From Zetaproteobacteria bacterium CG1_02_55_237 (GTDB taxonomy: Bacteria > Pseudomonadota > Zetaproteobacteria > Mariprofundales > Mariprofundaceae), in the NCBI GenBank assembly GCA_001871195.1, contig MNXA01000053.1, positions 1 through 64,000 on the forward strand: a stretch of 64,000 nt of DNA. The letters are read 5' to 3'. The translations under genes were made by a program, and so were the position numbers. Shown here piece by piece: positions 1 through 9,799 of this stretch. The notes under the pieces were generated by a model that had not been told where the DNA came from, ran no database searches, and saw nothing but the letters and a program-made list of their open reading frames with translations. Position 1 is the first letter of the stretch; every line of letters starts with the position of its first letter.

Positions 1-240
1 AAGCACGAACGCACAGTCAACAAAGACAACACCGTCAGCTTTGAGGGCAGAACCCTGCAAATCCCCAGCAATGAATACCGACACCATTATGTCAAAGCCA
101 GAGTGCGTGTTCACTGCTATACCGATGGCAGCATGGCCATCTTCCACGGGCCAAGAAAACTCGCCGAGTTTCAGCCTCTTCTGAAGCCCAAGGCCAGCAA
201 GCCGGAACTACCACTACCAAGGCTGAAGGCAGCAATATGA
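1..240 (+). mobile_element. C-terminal fragment of an ISNCY-type transposase
   Basis: Frame 1 is open from the window edge to a TGA at 238-240, giving the last 79 residues of a protein. The text (DNTVSFEGRTLQIPSNEYR, then KARVRVHCYTDGSMAIFHG) matches my memory of the C-terminal beta-rich domain of ISNCY/IS1202-like DDE transposases, which follows the integrase core. The catalytic core lies outside the window. The gene is directly followed by two copies of a short repeat that probably belongs to the IS end. The family name is recalled, not searched. Confidence 0.7.
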
Positions 241-249
241 ACCAAAACC

Positions 250-290
250 AAACCGGACAACCCTTGTGCTCTAAAACCGGACAACTCTAT
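250..290. repeat. Putative IS right end with repeated AACCGGACAA
   Basis: The 10-mer AACCGGACAA occurs at 251-260 and again at 275-284, a 24-base period, immediately after the transposase stop. Repeated short boxes near the terminus are a usual place for transposase binding. The exact IS boundary cannot be fixed because the left end is outside the window. Confidence 0.5.
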
Positions 291-319
291 TTGTTGCCAA
301 CAGCGGTTCGAATGGTCTT

Positions 320-348
320 TTGTCATGCGCCTTGTAGCTTGCTATCCT
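320..348 (+). promoter_or_regulatory. Predicted sigma-70 promoter of the PhoH-like gene
   Basis: TTGTCA at 320-325 and TATCCT at 343-348 are separated by 17 bases. It lies between the IS end and the TTG start at 417, so the PhoH-like gene seems to have kept its own promoter despite the insertion. Confidence 0.5.
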
Positions 349-416
349 GCCTCATAATTATGCCGGTCAGGACTGGCTGGCAGAGAGTCAATCAATTCAG
401 AACACGGGAGCAGGGC

Positions 417-1784
417 TTGGACGAAAACAACACCCAACGCAAGATTTATGTGCTTGATACCAATGTGCTGATCCATGATCCACATGCCTTGAGTCGTTTC
501 GACGAACATGATGTGGTGCTGCCTATCGTGGTGCTTGAAGAGATGGACAAGGTGAAGCGTGGTTTCGATGAGCTGGCACGCAATGTGCGTGAGGCATCCA
601 GACAACTGGAGGAACTGAGTAAGGGTTGTGCCGACCTGAAAGATGGCTGTCCCTTGCCTGGCGGCGGCAAGCTGATCTTTGAATTGAACCATCGCGCGAT
701 TGAGCTTCTTCCTGAGACCCTGGCTCAAAGCAGCGGGGATAATCGCATTATTGCCGTCACCATGTCATTGCAGCAGGAGCATCAGGATCGCGAGGTGATT
801 CTGGTATCCAAGGATATCAATATGCGCATCAAGGCGCGCGCGCTCGGTCTGGTGACGGAGGATTACCGCTCTGACCGGGTTGTTGAGGATATGGACTTGT
901 TGCCGCTTGGCTATGTCGAACTCGATGAGGCGACATGGGGAAGTATGGCTGCCGATATGCAGGTCAGCGATGGCCCTGAGGGGACGCATTATCACCTGCG
1001 TTGGCCGGAAGGGGTGATGGCTCCCTGTATCAATGGCTTTGTTGTGTTGCCGGGAGAAAAGGGAAAGGTGTTGCGCTGTATGGCGATCGAGGAGGGCGGC
1101 CAGATGCAATTGCATGATGTGCATTCCTTCCGTTCCGAGCGCAACGCGATATGGGGCATTCAGGCCAAGAATCCTGAGCAGAACATGGCCATGAACCTGT
1201 TGATGGACCCGGGCGTCGATATGGTCACCCTGCTGGGTAAGGCCGGGTCGGGTAAAACCCTTCTGGCATTAGCCTGCGGCCTGCATCAGACACTTGATCT
1301 GAACGTTTATGATCGCATTATCGTAACCAGGGCAACGGTGCCGATGGGGCAGGATATTGGTTTCCTTCCCGGAACCGAAAGGGAAAAGCTTGAGCCATGG
1401 ATGGGTGCGGTCAGCGATAACCTGACACTGTTACTTGGTGATGACTTTCAGGGTCTGGGAGAGAGTCTGGCGCAATACAAGATGGAAATTTCATCGCTGT
1501 CGTTTGCCCGTGGCCGCACCTATATGCGAACCTGGCTGATGGTGGATGAGGCGCAGAATCTGTCGCCGCATCAGATGAAAACCCTGATTACACGCATTGG
1601 TGAAGGGTCGAAAATTATTATCCTCGGCAATAATGCGCAGATTGATACGCCTTATCTGACTGCTTATACCAATGGTCTGTCGATGGCAGCCACGCGTTTT
1701 GCCACATGGGCATATTCAGGCCATGTGACACTCAGAGCCAGTGAACGTTCGCGACTGGCCGCCTATGCAGCCGAGGTGATGTAG
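417..1784 (+). CDS. phoH: PIN-PhoH fusion NTPase (PhoH family)
   Basis: Predicted 455-residue cytoplasmic protein that joins an N-terminal PIN-type nuclease domain (YVLDTNVLIHDP near residues 11-22, acidic residue D14) to a C-terminal PhoH ATPase domain. A P-loop (GKAGSGKT, near residue 274) and a Walker B motif (MVDEAQN, near 375) are visible. Members of this architecture are thought to act as RNA helicase/RNases. The open frame extends up to an ATG at 237, but that part reads through the IS end and looks non-coding. I place the start at TTG 417, with a GGGAG ribosome site at about 404-408. Convergent with the next gene. Confidence 0.85.
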   Translation: MDENNTQRKIYVLDTNVLIHDPHALSRFDEHDVVLPIVVLEEMDKVKRGFDELARNVREASRQLEELSKGCADLKDGCPLPGGGKLIFELNHRAIELLPETLAQSSGDNRIIAVTMSLQQEHQDREVILVSKDINMRIKARALGLVTEDYRSDRVVEDMDLLPLGYVELDEATWGSMAADMQVSDGPEGTHYHLRWPEGVMAPCINGFVVLPGEKGKVLRCMAIEEGGQMQLHDVHSFRSERNAIWGIQAKNPEQNMAMNLLMDPGVDMVTLLGKAGSGKTLLALACGLHQTLDLNVYDRIIVTRATVPMGQDIGFLPGTEREKLEPWMGAVSDNLTLLLGDDFQGLGESLAQYKMEISSLSFARGRTYMRTWLMVDEAQNLSPHQMKTLITRIGEGSKIIILGNNAQIDTPYLTAYTNGLSMAATRFATWAYSGHVTLRASERSRLAAYAAEVM

Positions 1785-1812
1785 GGCTCCACAAACAAAA
1801 GGGCCGGCTTTC

Positions 1813-2583
1813 TTATAGATGTGTTGCCGGGACTCCATCCGGCTTAACGCCCATAAAGATGCCGCCTTCCTGCGGGGCAACTTCCCCTGACGGGGCCTGA
1901 CCCGTTTCACCAGCCGGAGCAGCTTCGCCTGACGGGGCCTGACCCGTTTCACCATCTGGAGCAGCTGTCTCTGGCAAGTCTGCAGGCGGAGCTTCCTGCG
2001 GGACGATTGTTTCGCCAGATGCTGGCTGTGAAGCAGGCATGGCGGGTTCTTCCATTGTATCGTTTGCTGCTTCAGGCGTGATGGCGGGGGGGGCTTGCGG
2101 TGCTGTCTCTTCTGCAGAGGGGGTGACTGGCCCCTCTACCTGCGTCTGATTTTCCGGAACCTCGGTACTTTGCATGTCCACCTGGACCTTGACCGCCGTT
2201 GCCGGTGTGCTCAGGGGTTTGAGCAGGTGGTATGCCTGATCGATTTTGCTACGTGTTGCATCATCGGCCAGACTCGATAACTGCTCAAGATCAAGCAGAA
2301 TGCGTTTCAATTTCATTTGCACGCCATCCATCCTGTCGCTGGTCACCTGCGACTCCACATCGCCGATGCGCGCCTCGATCTGGCCAAGCTTGCTGTTCAT
2401 TGCCTCAAACTGGTCAGTACGTGGCGCCGTTTGCCCCATTTGATTGGCAATCAGGGCCAGTACGGCGATCAGTACGGCGAGTCCGGAAAGAATAAGGGGC
2501 AGGAAACTGTTTTTTCCGCCTGTCTCGTCGCCGCCAGCCTGCGCTTCCGGGGCCTTGGTATTTTCGCTGTTGTTTGTGGCCAT
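1813..2583 (-). CDS. Membrane-anchored, Pro/Glu-rich repeat protein of unknown function
   Basis: Predicted 256 residues. After a short polar N-terminus there is one hydrophobic segment (about residues 27-46, LPLILSGLAVLIAVLALIA). A predicted helical/coiled-coil stretch follows (residues about 55-120, DQFEAMNSKLGQIEARIGDVE). The remainder is an acidic Pro/Ala/Glu-rich tail that ends in near-identical 14-residue repeats (GETGQAPSGE). This suggests a signal-anchor protein with most of its length in the periplasm. The start ATG at 2583 has a perfect AGGAGG ribosome site. It is divergent from uvrA. I recognise no family; the coiled-coil plus TM plan recalls HemX/YtkA-like scaffold proteins, but that is only shape. 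Confidence 0.7.
   Translation of the reverse strand: MATNNSENTKAPEAQAGGDETGGKNSFLPLILSGLAVLIAVLALIANQMGQTAPRTDQFEAMNSKLGQIEARIGDVESQVTSDRMDGVQMKLKRILLDLEQLSSLADDATRSKIDQAYHLLKPLSTPATAVKVQVDMQSTEVPENQTQVEGPVTPSAEETAPQAPPAITPEAANDTMEEPAMPASQPASGETIVPQEAPPADLPETAAPDGETGQAPSGEAAPAGETGQAPSGEVAPQEGGIFMGVKPDGVPATHL
1886..1954 (-). repeat. 42-bp tandem repeat inside the 1813-2583 gene
   Basis: A 27-base block starting CCTGACGGGGCCTGACCCG occurs at 1886-1912 and 1928-1954, period 42 bases (14 codons). The repeat keeps the reading frame and encodes the GETGQAPSGE units of the tail. Confidence 0.8.
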
Positions 2584-2705
2584 GTTGTTGCCTCCTGTAT
2601 TAAATCCATCTTATCTGGATGATTTCCGGGTTACTGTAGCACATGCGTCTTTTATGTGCAGGAAAAGTGCATAGCATGGCGCGTTTGCAATCGACAGGAG
2701 AATTC

Positions 2706-5579
2706 ATGGTCAGGCAGGTTTCAGAGGAACATTCAGCGCATACCGGTAACAGGCTAGAGGGTCAGTGGATACGGGTGCGTGGAGCACGTGTACACAACCT
2801 GAAAAACATCAGCCTTGATCTGCCGCGCGATAAGCTGGTGGTAATCACCGGGGTTTCCGGTTCCGGGAAATCCTCGCTGGCGTTTGATACGTTGTATGCA
2901 GAAGGGCAGCGACGCTATGTGGAGTCGCTTTCCGCCTATGCCCGTCAGTTTCTCGGCATGATGGAACGCCCCGATGTGGATGCCATTGAAGGGTTATCGC
3001 CGGCCATTTCCATCGAACAGAAAACCACCAGCCGCAATCCGCGCTCAACCGTTGGCACCATCACCGAGGTGTACGACTATCTGCGCCTGTTGTTCGCCCG
3101 CATCGGCAGGCCGCATTGCCACGGTTGCGGCAAGCCAATCACTTCATCCAGCGCCAGCCAGATTGTTGATGAGTTGGAAAAGCTGCCGGATGGCAGTCGC
3201 CTACAATTGCTGGCGCCGATTGCCCGCGGTCGTAAGGGAGAGTTCCGTCGCGAGTTGGACAAGGCCGGTATGGACGGTTTTGTGCGCGTGCGCGTGGATG
3301 GCGAAATCATGCCGATCGAGGATGTGCCGCATCTGGAACGCAACAAGAAGCATGATATTGAACTGGTGGTGGATCGTCTGGTGCTCAAGGACGGGTTGCG
3401 CACGCGTCTGGCCGATTCTGTGGAAACCTGCCTGCGCTATGGCGACGGCATGCTGATGGTCATGCTGGATGATGAGATTTTATCCTTCTCCGAACGCTTT
3501 GCCTGTGCCGATTGCGGTATCTCCTATCCTGAAATCGAGCCGCGTCTGTTTTCCTTCAATTCCCCGGCCGGCGCCTGTCCTGCCTGTGACGGTCTGGGTT
3601 CGAAAACCGTGTTCGATCCCGATCTTATTGTGCCCGATGCCGGAAAATCACTGAAACAGGGGGCGATTGCCCCGTGGTCGGGCAAGGAGACGCCGTTCTT
3701 CCAACAGACCATGGATGCCGTTTGCCAGCATCTGAAAATTGATATGAATTCTCCCTTCGGCGAATTGACCGAGGATGCGCGGCGCTTTCTGCTCTATGGT
3801 TCTGAGGGCAAGCGTATCGCCTTCCACTTTCATGATCGTGGTTCGGTACGCGAGGTACTTCGTCCCTTCGAGGGCGTGATATCAGGCTTGGATCGAAAGT
3901 ACCGCGAAAGCACCTCGGATGAGGTGCGCGAGATATTGTCACACTACATCAACGATATTCCCTGCCCGGTTTGTAGCGGCTCGCGCCTGAATCTGGCGGC
4001 GCGGCATGTGTTGATTGCCGGCTTAAGCCTGCCTGAGCTGGTTGAGATGCCACTGCGTCACGCTCAGTCATGGGTGAATGAGCTGCAACTGGGGGAGCAG
4101 GATGCCGCCATTGCCGGGCGCGTGCTTGAAGAAATAGCTGCGCGCCTTGGTTTCATGATCGAGGTGGGGCTGGATTATCTGAGCCTGCATCGCACCGCCG
4201 GCACCCTGTCGGGCGGTGAGGGCCAGCGTATCCGTCTGGCAACCCAGATCGGTTCGGCGCTGGTCGGTGTACTCTATATTCTCGATGAACCATCCATCGG
4301 TCTGCATCAGCGGGATAATGAGCGTCTCCTGTCTACCCTTGAGCGGCTGCGCGATCTGGGAAACTCAGTGCTGGTTGTCGAGCATGATGAGGACACCATC
4401 CGGCGTGCCGACTGGGTGGTGGATATGGGGCCGAGGGCTGGTGAACATGGTGGCGAGGTGGTCGTTGCCGGACCCGTTGAAGAGGTTTTGCGGCATCCGG
4501 ATTCCCTGACTGCGCAATATCTCAATGGGCTGAGGCATATTGCCCTGCCTGTGCGTCGTGCGGTGGGTGAAGATCATCCATGCATCGGCTTGATCGGGGC
4601 GCGGGCCAACAACCTGCAGCATGTGAACGTGTCCTTCCCGCTGGCCAGGCTGAGTTGTGTAACCGGGGTTTCCGGCTCCGGAAAATCCACGCTGGTGCTG
4701 GATACGCTTTATCGTGCTTTTGCCCGGCGTACGCGCATGGTGCGCGAGCGGGTAGGGGCCTATGACGATCTGCTTGGCGCCGATCTGGTGGATAAGGTCA
4801 TCGACATTGATCAAAGTCCTATCGGGCGAACTCCGCGTTCTAATCCAGCTACTTACACCGGCTTGTTCACGCCGATTCGCGATCTTTTTGCGCAGCTTCC
4901 CGAAGCGCGTGCGCGTGGCTACAAGCCGGGGCGGTTCTCTTTTAATGTGAAAGGAGGGCGCTGCGAGTCCTGCGAAGGCGATGGTATTATCCGTGTGGAA
5001 ATGCACTTCCTGCCGGATGTTTATGTGCATTGCGAGACCTGCAATGGTGCGCGTTATAATCGCGAAACGCTGGATGTGCATTACAAGGGCAAGAGCATTG
5101 CCGATGTGCTGGCCATGACCGTGGATGAGGCGGCGGAATTCTTTGCCCATATCACCAGCATTCAGCACAAGCTTGAAACCCTGCAGCAGGTGGGTCTGGG
5201 TTATATTCGTCTGGGCCAGTCGGCCACCACTTTGAGCGGCGGTGAGGCGCAGCGCATCAAGCTTGCCAAAGAACTGGCCCGCAGGGCTACAGGCGATACC
5301 CTGTATATCCTGGATGAGCCGACCACAGGCCTGCATTTCGACGATGTCGCCAAGCTGCTCGATGTGCTGCATGCGCTGGTGGATCGCGGCAACACGGTGA
5401 TCATCATTGAACACAATCTCGAGGTCATCAAAACCGCTGACTGGATGGTGGATATGGGACCGGAAGGTGGGGATCGTGGTGGGCAGGTGCTGGTTGCCGG
5501 TACGCCGGAACAGGTTGCGGCCTGTGCGGCATCGTATACCGGTCGCTATCTCAAGCCGTATCTGGAGATGCCTGCATAA
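2706..5579 (+). CDS. uvrA: UvrABC excision nuclease subunit A
   Basis: UvrA, 957 residues, the damage-recognition ATPase dimer of nucleotide excision repair that loads UvrB on DNA. It shows two ABC modules. The first has Walker [10 protein letters not shown] (near residue 48) and signature LSGGEGQ (near 501). The second has GVSGSGKST and LSGGEAQRI (near 843). Zinc-binding cysteine pairs appear as CHGC (near 138), CADC/CPAC (about 266-297) and CESC/CETC (about 752-780). An in-frame ATG exists at 2643, but ATG 2706 has the ribosome site ACAGGAG at 2694-2700 and gives the usual family length. I see no clear LexA box upstream. Confidence 0.97.
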   Translation: MVRQVSEEHSAHTGNRLEGQWIRVRGARVHNLKNISLDLPRDKLVVITGVSGSGKSSLAFDTLYAEGQRRYVESLSAYARQFLGMMERPDVDAIEGLSPAISIEQKTTSRNPRSTVGTITEVYDYLRLLFARIGRPHCHGCGKPITSSSASQIVDELEKLPDGSRLQLLAPIARGRKGEFRRELDKAGMDGFVRVRVDGEIMPIEDVPHLERNKKHDIELVVDRLVLKDGLRTRLADSVETCLRYGDGMLMVMLDDEILSFSERFACADCGISYPEIEPRLFSFNSPAGACPACDGLGSKTVFDPDLIVPDAGKSLKQGAIAPWSGKETPFFQQTMDAVCQHLKIDMNSPFGELTEDARRFLLYGSEGKRIAFHFHDRGSVREVLRPFEGVISGLDRKYRESTSDEVREILSHYINDIPCPVCSGSRLNLAARHVLIAGLSLPELVEMPLRHAQSWVNELQLGEQDAAIAGRVLEEIAARLGFMIEVGLDYLSLHRTAGTLSGGEGQRIRLATQIGSALVGVLYILDEPSIGLHQRDNERLLSTLERLRDLGNSVLVVEHDEDTIRRADWVVDMGPRAGEHGGEVVVAGPVEEVLRHPDSLTAQYLNGLRHIALPVRRAVGEDHPCIGLIGARANNLQHVNVSFPLARLSCVTGVSGSGKSTLVLDTLYRAFARRTRMVRERVGAYDDLLGADLVDKVIDIDQSPIGRTPRSNPATYTGLFTPIRDLFAQLPEARARGYKPGRFSFNVKGGRCESCEGDGIIRVEMHFLPDVYVHCETCNGARYNRETLDVHYKGKSIADVLAMTVDEAAEFFAHITSIQHKLETLQQVGLGYIRLGQSATTLSGGEAQRIKLAKELARRATGDTLYILDEPTTGLHFDDVAKLLDVLHALVDRGNTVIIIEHNLEVIKTADWMVDMGPEGGDRGGQVLVAGTPEQVAACAASYTGRYLKPYLEMPA

Positions 5580-5598
5580 CGGTTGAAAGCAGGTCCCG

Positions 5599-5627
5599 TT
5601 GTCCCTAGCTTCGGCGGCAACGATAAG
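5599..5627 (+). promoter_or_regulatory. Predicted sigma-70 promoter of ssb
   Basis: TTGTCC at 5599-5604 and GATAAG at 5622-5627, 17-base spacer, give a start about 16 bases before the ssb ATG and just upstream of its GGAGG ribosome site. It would let ssb be transcribed apart from uvrA. Confidence 0.4.
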
Positions 5628-5649
5628 ATGGAAATTGGTGGAGGAAAAC

Positions 5650-6123
5650 ATGCTGAACAAGGCAATTTTGATTGGAAATCTTGGTGCGGACCCGGAAACG
5701 CGCTACATGCAGGATGGTACCTGCGTGTGCAATATCCGCATCGCCACCACCGAACGTTTCAAGGACAAGGGCGGTGAGCGTCAGGAGCGTACCGAGTGGC
5801 ACCGCGTCGTGCTTTGGGGCAAGCTGGGCGAAATCGCCAATCAGTACCTGCACAAGGGCTCACAGGTGTATATCGAAGGCAAGATTGAAACGCGCAAATG
5901 GACGAACAAGGAAGGGGTGGATGTTTACTCAACCGAAATCCGTGCCAACGAAATGAAGATGCTGGGTGGCAAGGGCGAGGGCGCGTCGCGCAGTCCTGGT
6001 GCATCGCAGGGCGGTAGCCGGCCTGCGCAGTCATCCAATCAGTTCAACCAGTCCAATAACGACCCGTTTGCCGATTCTCCGGCTTTCGGTGATGTGCCTG
6101 TGGATGACGATATTCCCTTTTGA
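5650..6123 (+). CDS. ssb: Single-stranded DNA-binding protein
   Basis: SSB, 157 residues. An OB-fold occupies about residues 1-108 ([32 protein letters not shown]). A Gly/Ser/Gln/Asn-rich linker follows, then the acidic tip [10 protein letters not shown] that recruits repair and replication partners. The ATG at 5650 is preceded by GGTGGAGG. It is next to uvrA in the same direction, a common pairing in proteobacteria where it is usually divergent; here a 70-base gap separates them. Confidence 0.96.
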   Translation: MLNKAILIGNLGADPETRYMQDGTCVCNIRIATTERFKDKGGERQERTEWHRVVLWGKLGEIANQYLHKGSQVYIEGKIETRKWTNKEGVDVYSTEIRANEMKMLGGKGEGASRSPGASQGGSRPAQSSNQFNQSNNDPFADSPAFGDVPVDDDIPF

Positions 6124-6157
6124 GACTTACCTGAGGGAAAACAAACTGAGATAAACG

Positions 6158-6186
6158 AAAACCCGCCTGAATGGCGGGTTTTCTTT
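6158..6186. terminator. Bidirectional terminator between ssb and pta
   Basis: AACCCGCC (6160-6167), loop TGAAT, GGCGGGTT (6173-6180), with T-rich sequence on the plus side and an A-rich 5' flank that supplies a T-run on the minus side. It serves ssb and the ackA-pta operon. Confidence 0.85.
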
Positions 6187-6194
6187 TTGTGGAC

Positions 6195-8309
6195 TTAGCC
6201 TGCCTGAATGGCTGTCAGAGCAATGGTATAAACGATGTCTTCGACGCTTGCACCGCGCGACAGATCGTTCACCGGTTTGCGCAGGCCCTGCAGCATCGGG
6301 CCGATACTGACCACATGCGCACTGCGCTGTACGGCCTTGTAGGTTGTGTTGCCGGTATTGAGATCGGGGAAGATGAATACATTGGCCTTGCCTGCCACCT
6401 GACTCTTCGGCGCCTTGCTGTGGCCGACCGAAACAATGGCCGCCGCATCGTATTGCAGCGGACCGTCCACAATCAGGTCCGGTCTGCGCTGGCGTACGAT
6501 AGCGGTGGCCTGGCGTACCTTTTCCACATCGCTACCGGTTCCCGATTCGCCGGTGCTGTAGCTGATCATCGCCACCCTTGGCTCCAGGCCGAAGCGCGCC
6601 GCCGAGTCAGCACTCTGAATGGCAATATCGGCCAGCTCTTCGGAATTCGGTTCCGGGTTGATGGCGCAGTCGCCATACACCACCACCTCGTCAGGCAGGC
6701 ACATGAAAAAGATGGATGAAACCAGCTCTGCGGATTCACTGGTGCCAATCAGCTGGAAAGCAGGGCGCACCGTATTGGCTGTGGTATGCAGGGCACCGGA
6801 AACCAGCCCGTCCACCTCATCCATGGCCAGCATCATCGTGCCCAGCACAACAGTGTCCTGCAGCTGATTCTCGGCCATCTGGCTGGTCAGACCCTTGTGC
6901 TGGCGCAAGGCTACCATCGGTTCGATATAGCGCTGCCGGACCGTTTCCGGATCAATGATGCTGATACCCTTATCCAGTGAGATACCCTGCGATGAAGCCG
7001 CCTGATAAATCTTTTCCGGGGAACCGAGCAAGATGCACTGCGCGATATTGCGCTGTTGGCACTGATAGGCAGCCATGATTGTGCGCGGCTCTTCGCCTTC
7101 TGGCAGCACGATGCGGCGGCTGGTCTGACTGGCCTGCTGAATCAGCTGATAGCGGAAGGCTGCCGGAGACAGGCGAGGCTTGCGCTCAATGGCACAGCGC
7201 GCCTTAAGCCAGGCGGCATCAAGATGGTTGGCGACATGATCCACGGCCTGATCGAGCAGGTCGAAATCATCAACAGCCACGGCTGTCGGCATACGCACCA
7301 GTTTGGCGGCAGTCTGGAAAGAGCTGCTCTCTACCAGCAGCAGAGGGATGCCTGTCTGAATGGCTCGCTCGCACAGGTTCATCACACCGAAACTGGGCTT
7401 CAGGCCGCCCGTTAGAAGTATCCCTGCAATACGCACGCCGTTCATGGCAGACATACACGCGGCGACAAAAATATCTTCACGATCACCGGGGAAAATAAGC
7501 AGGGTGTGCTGCTGATATACGCTGAGGGTGTTGGCCAGTGTGCGTGCACATAATTCGATGCTCTGCACACGTCGCTGCTGCATTTCACCGGCATGCATGA
7601 TTTCTGCTTCAAGATAATCGGCCACATCACTCATGCGTGGCGCAACCAGCGAGGTTTGCCATGGGATAGCGCCGATAAAGTGAAAGGGCTTTTCGGCCAT
7701 CCTGCAGCACATCTCATCCAGGATCAGATCATCCTTGTTGTCCGTGTCTGTCTGCAAAGAATCAGCTTGCAGGAAGGGCTTTTCATCAAGCGGAACCCCC
7801 ACCTTATTGAGTATGGTGCCGATCAATGCCGTGCCATTGTCGCCGCTAAAGGCATTGGCGGCGATATCAACATACTCATCCAGATCCGGCTCGGGTTTGC
7901 CGACCAGAATGACTTCCGCATCCAGTGCTCTGGCAATGGCGGTATTAAGACGCGTGGCGTAGCCGGCATGCGCATCAGCCACCAAGCCCTCGACAATCAC
8001 CACGTCGGCATGACGGGAGCACTGCCGATACAGAGCGATCATCTCCTCCATCAGCAGGCCTTCTCTGCCGGAGCCCAGCAGCGATGTCGCCCGCCTGAGA
8101 CTGATCGGCTGAGGGGGTTTGACCTTAGCCATGTGTTCAAAGAGTTGAGTGGAGCGTTCGGGGCCATGATCACGATCGTGCAATTGGGCAATCGGCTTGT
8201 AAAAACCGGCACGAATACCGATCCGATCCAGTGCCCGAACCATGCCCAGGCTGACAGTTGTTAAGCCTGCACCCGCGCCGGTGGAAACAAGTAAAAAGAC
8301 GTGACTCAC
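6195..8309 (-). CDS. pta: Phosphate acetyltransferase
   Basis: Pta, 704 residues, interconverts acetyl-CoA and acetyl phosphate. It is the long, three-domain form as in E. coli: an N-terminal P-loop-like domain (STGAGAGLTTVSLG near residue 9), a central DRTGG-type regulatory region, and the C-terminal PTA/PTB catalytic domain (from about residue 385, RIVLPEGEEPRTIMAA). The start overlaps the ackA stop by four bases (ATGA), so the two genes are translationally coupled in the order ackA-pta. Confidence 0.96.
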   Translation of the reverse strand: MSHVFLLVSTGAGAGLTTVSLGMVRALDRIGIRAGFYKPIAQLHDRDHGPERSTQLFEHMAKVKPPQPISLRRATSLLGSGREGLLMEEMIALYRQCSRHADVVIVEGLVADAHAGYATRLNTAIARALDAEVILVGKPEPDLDEYVDIAANAFSGDNGTALIGTILNKVGVPLDEKPFLQADSLQTDTDNKDDLILDEMCCRMAEKPFHFIGAIPWQTSLVAPRMSDVADYLEAEIMHAGEMQQRRVQSIELCARTLANTLSVYQQHTLLIFPGDREDIFVAACMSAMNGVRIAGILLTGGLKPSFGVMNLCERAIQTGIPLLLVESSSFQTAAKLVRMPTAVAVDDFDLLDQAVDHVANHLDAAWLKARCAIERKPRLSPAAFRYQLIQQASQTSRRIVLPEGEEPRTIMAAYQCQQRNIAQCILLGSPEKIYQAASSQGISLDKGISIIDPETVRQRYIEPMVALRQHKGLTSQMAENQLQDTVVLGTMMLAMDEVDGLVSGALHTTANTVRPAFQLIGTSESAELVSSIFFMCLPDEVVVYGDCAINPEPNSEELADIAIQSADSAARFGLEPRVAMISYSTGESGTGSDVEKVRQATAIVRQRRPDLIVDGPLQYDAAAIVSVGHSKAPKSQVAGKANVFIFPDLNTGNTTYKAVQRSAHVVSIGPMLQGLRKPVNDLSRGASVEDIVYTIALTAIQAG

Positions 8310-9502
8310 GTGATGTTATCCTCTCGATTCAAAACTTCGCCTACATATCGGGCAATCATTATTTCCTCATTAGCCGCAATGACCAGTACCGGAATGGCGG
8401 CATCGGATTTACTGATAAAGCCACGCGAAAGTCGCCCATCCTGAGCATTTCTTTCAGTATCAAGCATTACACCGAGCACGGCAAGCTGGCTGACAGTCCT
8501 GCGGCGAATCTCACTGGCGTGTTCGCCAATGCCGCCGGTGAAGACGATGGCATCAACATGACCTAGCGCCACGGCAAGGCCGGCCAGTGATTTTGCCAGC
8601 CGGTAGCAGAAAATATCAACGGCCAGAGAGGCGCGTTCGTCGCCTGTCTCGGCAGCCTGAAGCAGGATGCGCATATCATTGCTGCGGCCCGACAATCCCA
8701 ACAGTCCCGACTGCCGGTTCAGCACATCGGTAATCTCCTGCAGTGATTTGCCGCTCTGGCCAGCCACAAATGCATGCAGGCCTGGGTCTACATCACCGCT
8801 GCGCGTACCCATGACAAGCCCTTCCAGTGGAGTCAGGCCCATCGTGGTATCCACGCTAACGCCACCGGCAATGGCGGTCGCACTGCAACCGTTGCCAAGA
8901 TGTGCCGTCAACAGCCGGCAATCGGCAAATTCACGTTCCAGAATACTTGCAGCCTCCAGACCGACATAGTGATGACTGGTTCCATGAAAACCGTAGCGGC
9001 GAACACCGTATTCGCTGTACCAGCTGTAGGGTACGGCATACAGGCTGGCATGCAGTGGCATGGCGTGATGGAAGGCTGTGTCGAAGACGGCAATATGCGG
9101 GATGACCGGCAGGGAACTTATCGCCGCCCGGATGCCCAGCAGATTCGCCGGATTATGCAGCGGGGCAAGGTGGGATATCGCTTCAATCTCAGCGATGACT
9201 ACAGTATCAAGCAGGACAGGTGCAACGAAACGCTCACCACCGTGTACGACGCGATGCCCGACGGCGGTGATGCCGGCTTTATCGATTCTGCAAAACAGCA
9301 TCTCAAGCATCTGCTGCATGGCGCTGAGATGATTGGCGGAAGCAAGTTCCAGACGCTGCGTTTCACCGGATATTTTCCAGGTTAAGGCTGCTTCCGGTTC
9401 TCCCAGACGTTCAGCCATACCCTCGGCCAGCAGCCGTTCAGAAGGCATGTCGATCAGCGCCATCTTGATGGAAGAACTACCGGTGTTGATGACCAGAATC
9501 AT
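8306..9502 (-). CDS. ackA: Acetate kinase
   Basis: AckA, 398 residues, makes ATP and acetate from acetyl phosphate, or runs in reverse for acetate activation. The acetate/propionate kinase signatures are clear: NTGSSSIK at residue 5, HRVVHGGE, GFHGTSHHYV, and the adenosine-site AHLGNGCSATA. It is the first gene of the ackA-pta operon and is divergent from the permease gene at 9800 across a 297-base gap. Confidence 0.96.
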   Translation of the reverse strand: MILVINTGSSSIKMALIDMPSERLLAEGMAERLGEPEAALTWKISGETQRLELASANHLSAMQQMLEMLFCRIDKAGITAVGHRVVHGGERFVAPVLLDTVVIAEIEAISHLAPLHNPANLLGIRAAISSLPVIPHIAVFDTAFHHAMPLHASLYAVPYSWYSEYGVRRYGFHGTSHHYVGLEAASILEREFADCRLLTAHLGNGCSATAIAGGVSVDTTMGLTPLEGLVMGTRSGDVDPGLHAFVAGQSGKSLQEITDVLNRQSGLLGLSGRSNDMRILLQAAETGDERASLAVDIFCYRLAKSLAGLAVALGHVDAIVFTGGIGEHASEIRRRTVSQLAVLGVMLDTERNAQDGRLSRGFISKSDAAIPVLVIAANEEIMIARYVGEVLNREDNIT

Positions 9503-9799
9503 TGAGTTAAACCTCGGAAATAAGCATCTGCTCTGTCGAATCGGTGATCCGGCGTGCGCGGGAAGGCTGTCAAATCTTTACAGTAAATCAACTTGCCATG
9601 ACTGGCCGGAGCGCAGCGACACTCAGCTTGCATACTGCGTAAGTCTACTGTTTGCATAATGGAATTGTAACGACTTGTAGCTGAAGTGGATTGTCCTGCA
9701 AAAAAGTTAGTTTCATTGCTGACGCGTTGCAGCAAACAATCATTGTTTCATCCATCTATATATCTCGTCTTGTGCATCGACTTTACCTATATTGCCAAC
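9503..9799. other. Intergenic region between divergent ackA and permease gene
   Basis: These 297 bases must contain the promoters of both flanking genes. I found no convincing -35/-10 pair with good spacing, no hairpin with T-run, and no conserved small reading frame. Confidence 0.5.

Noticed and set aside
237-416. N-terminal extension of the PhoH-like protein starting at ATG 237
   Set aside because: It reads through the IS end repeats and has no resemblance to PhoH; the TTG at 417 has a ribosome site and gives the normal N-terminus.
2584-2705. Possible LexA (SOS) box before uvrA
   Set aside because: CTGT is present near 2632 but the matching ACAG half is not at the right distance.
4365-5660. 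Long antisense frame (431 codons) opposite uvrA and ssb
   Set aside because: It lies wholly opposite conserved coding sequence and its protein is rich in His/Arg without any motif, as expected of a shadow frame.
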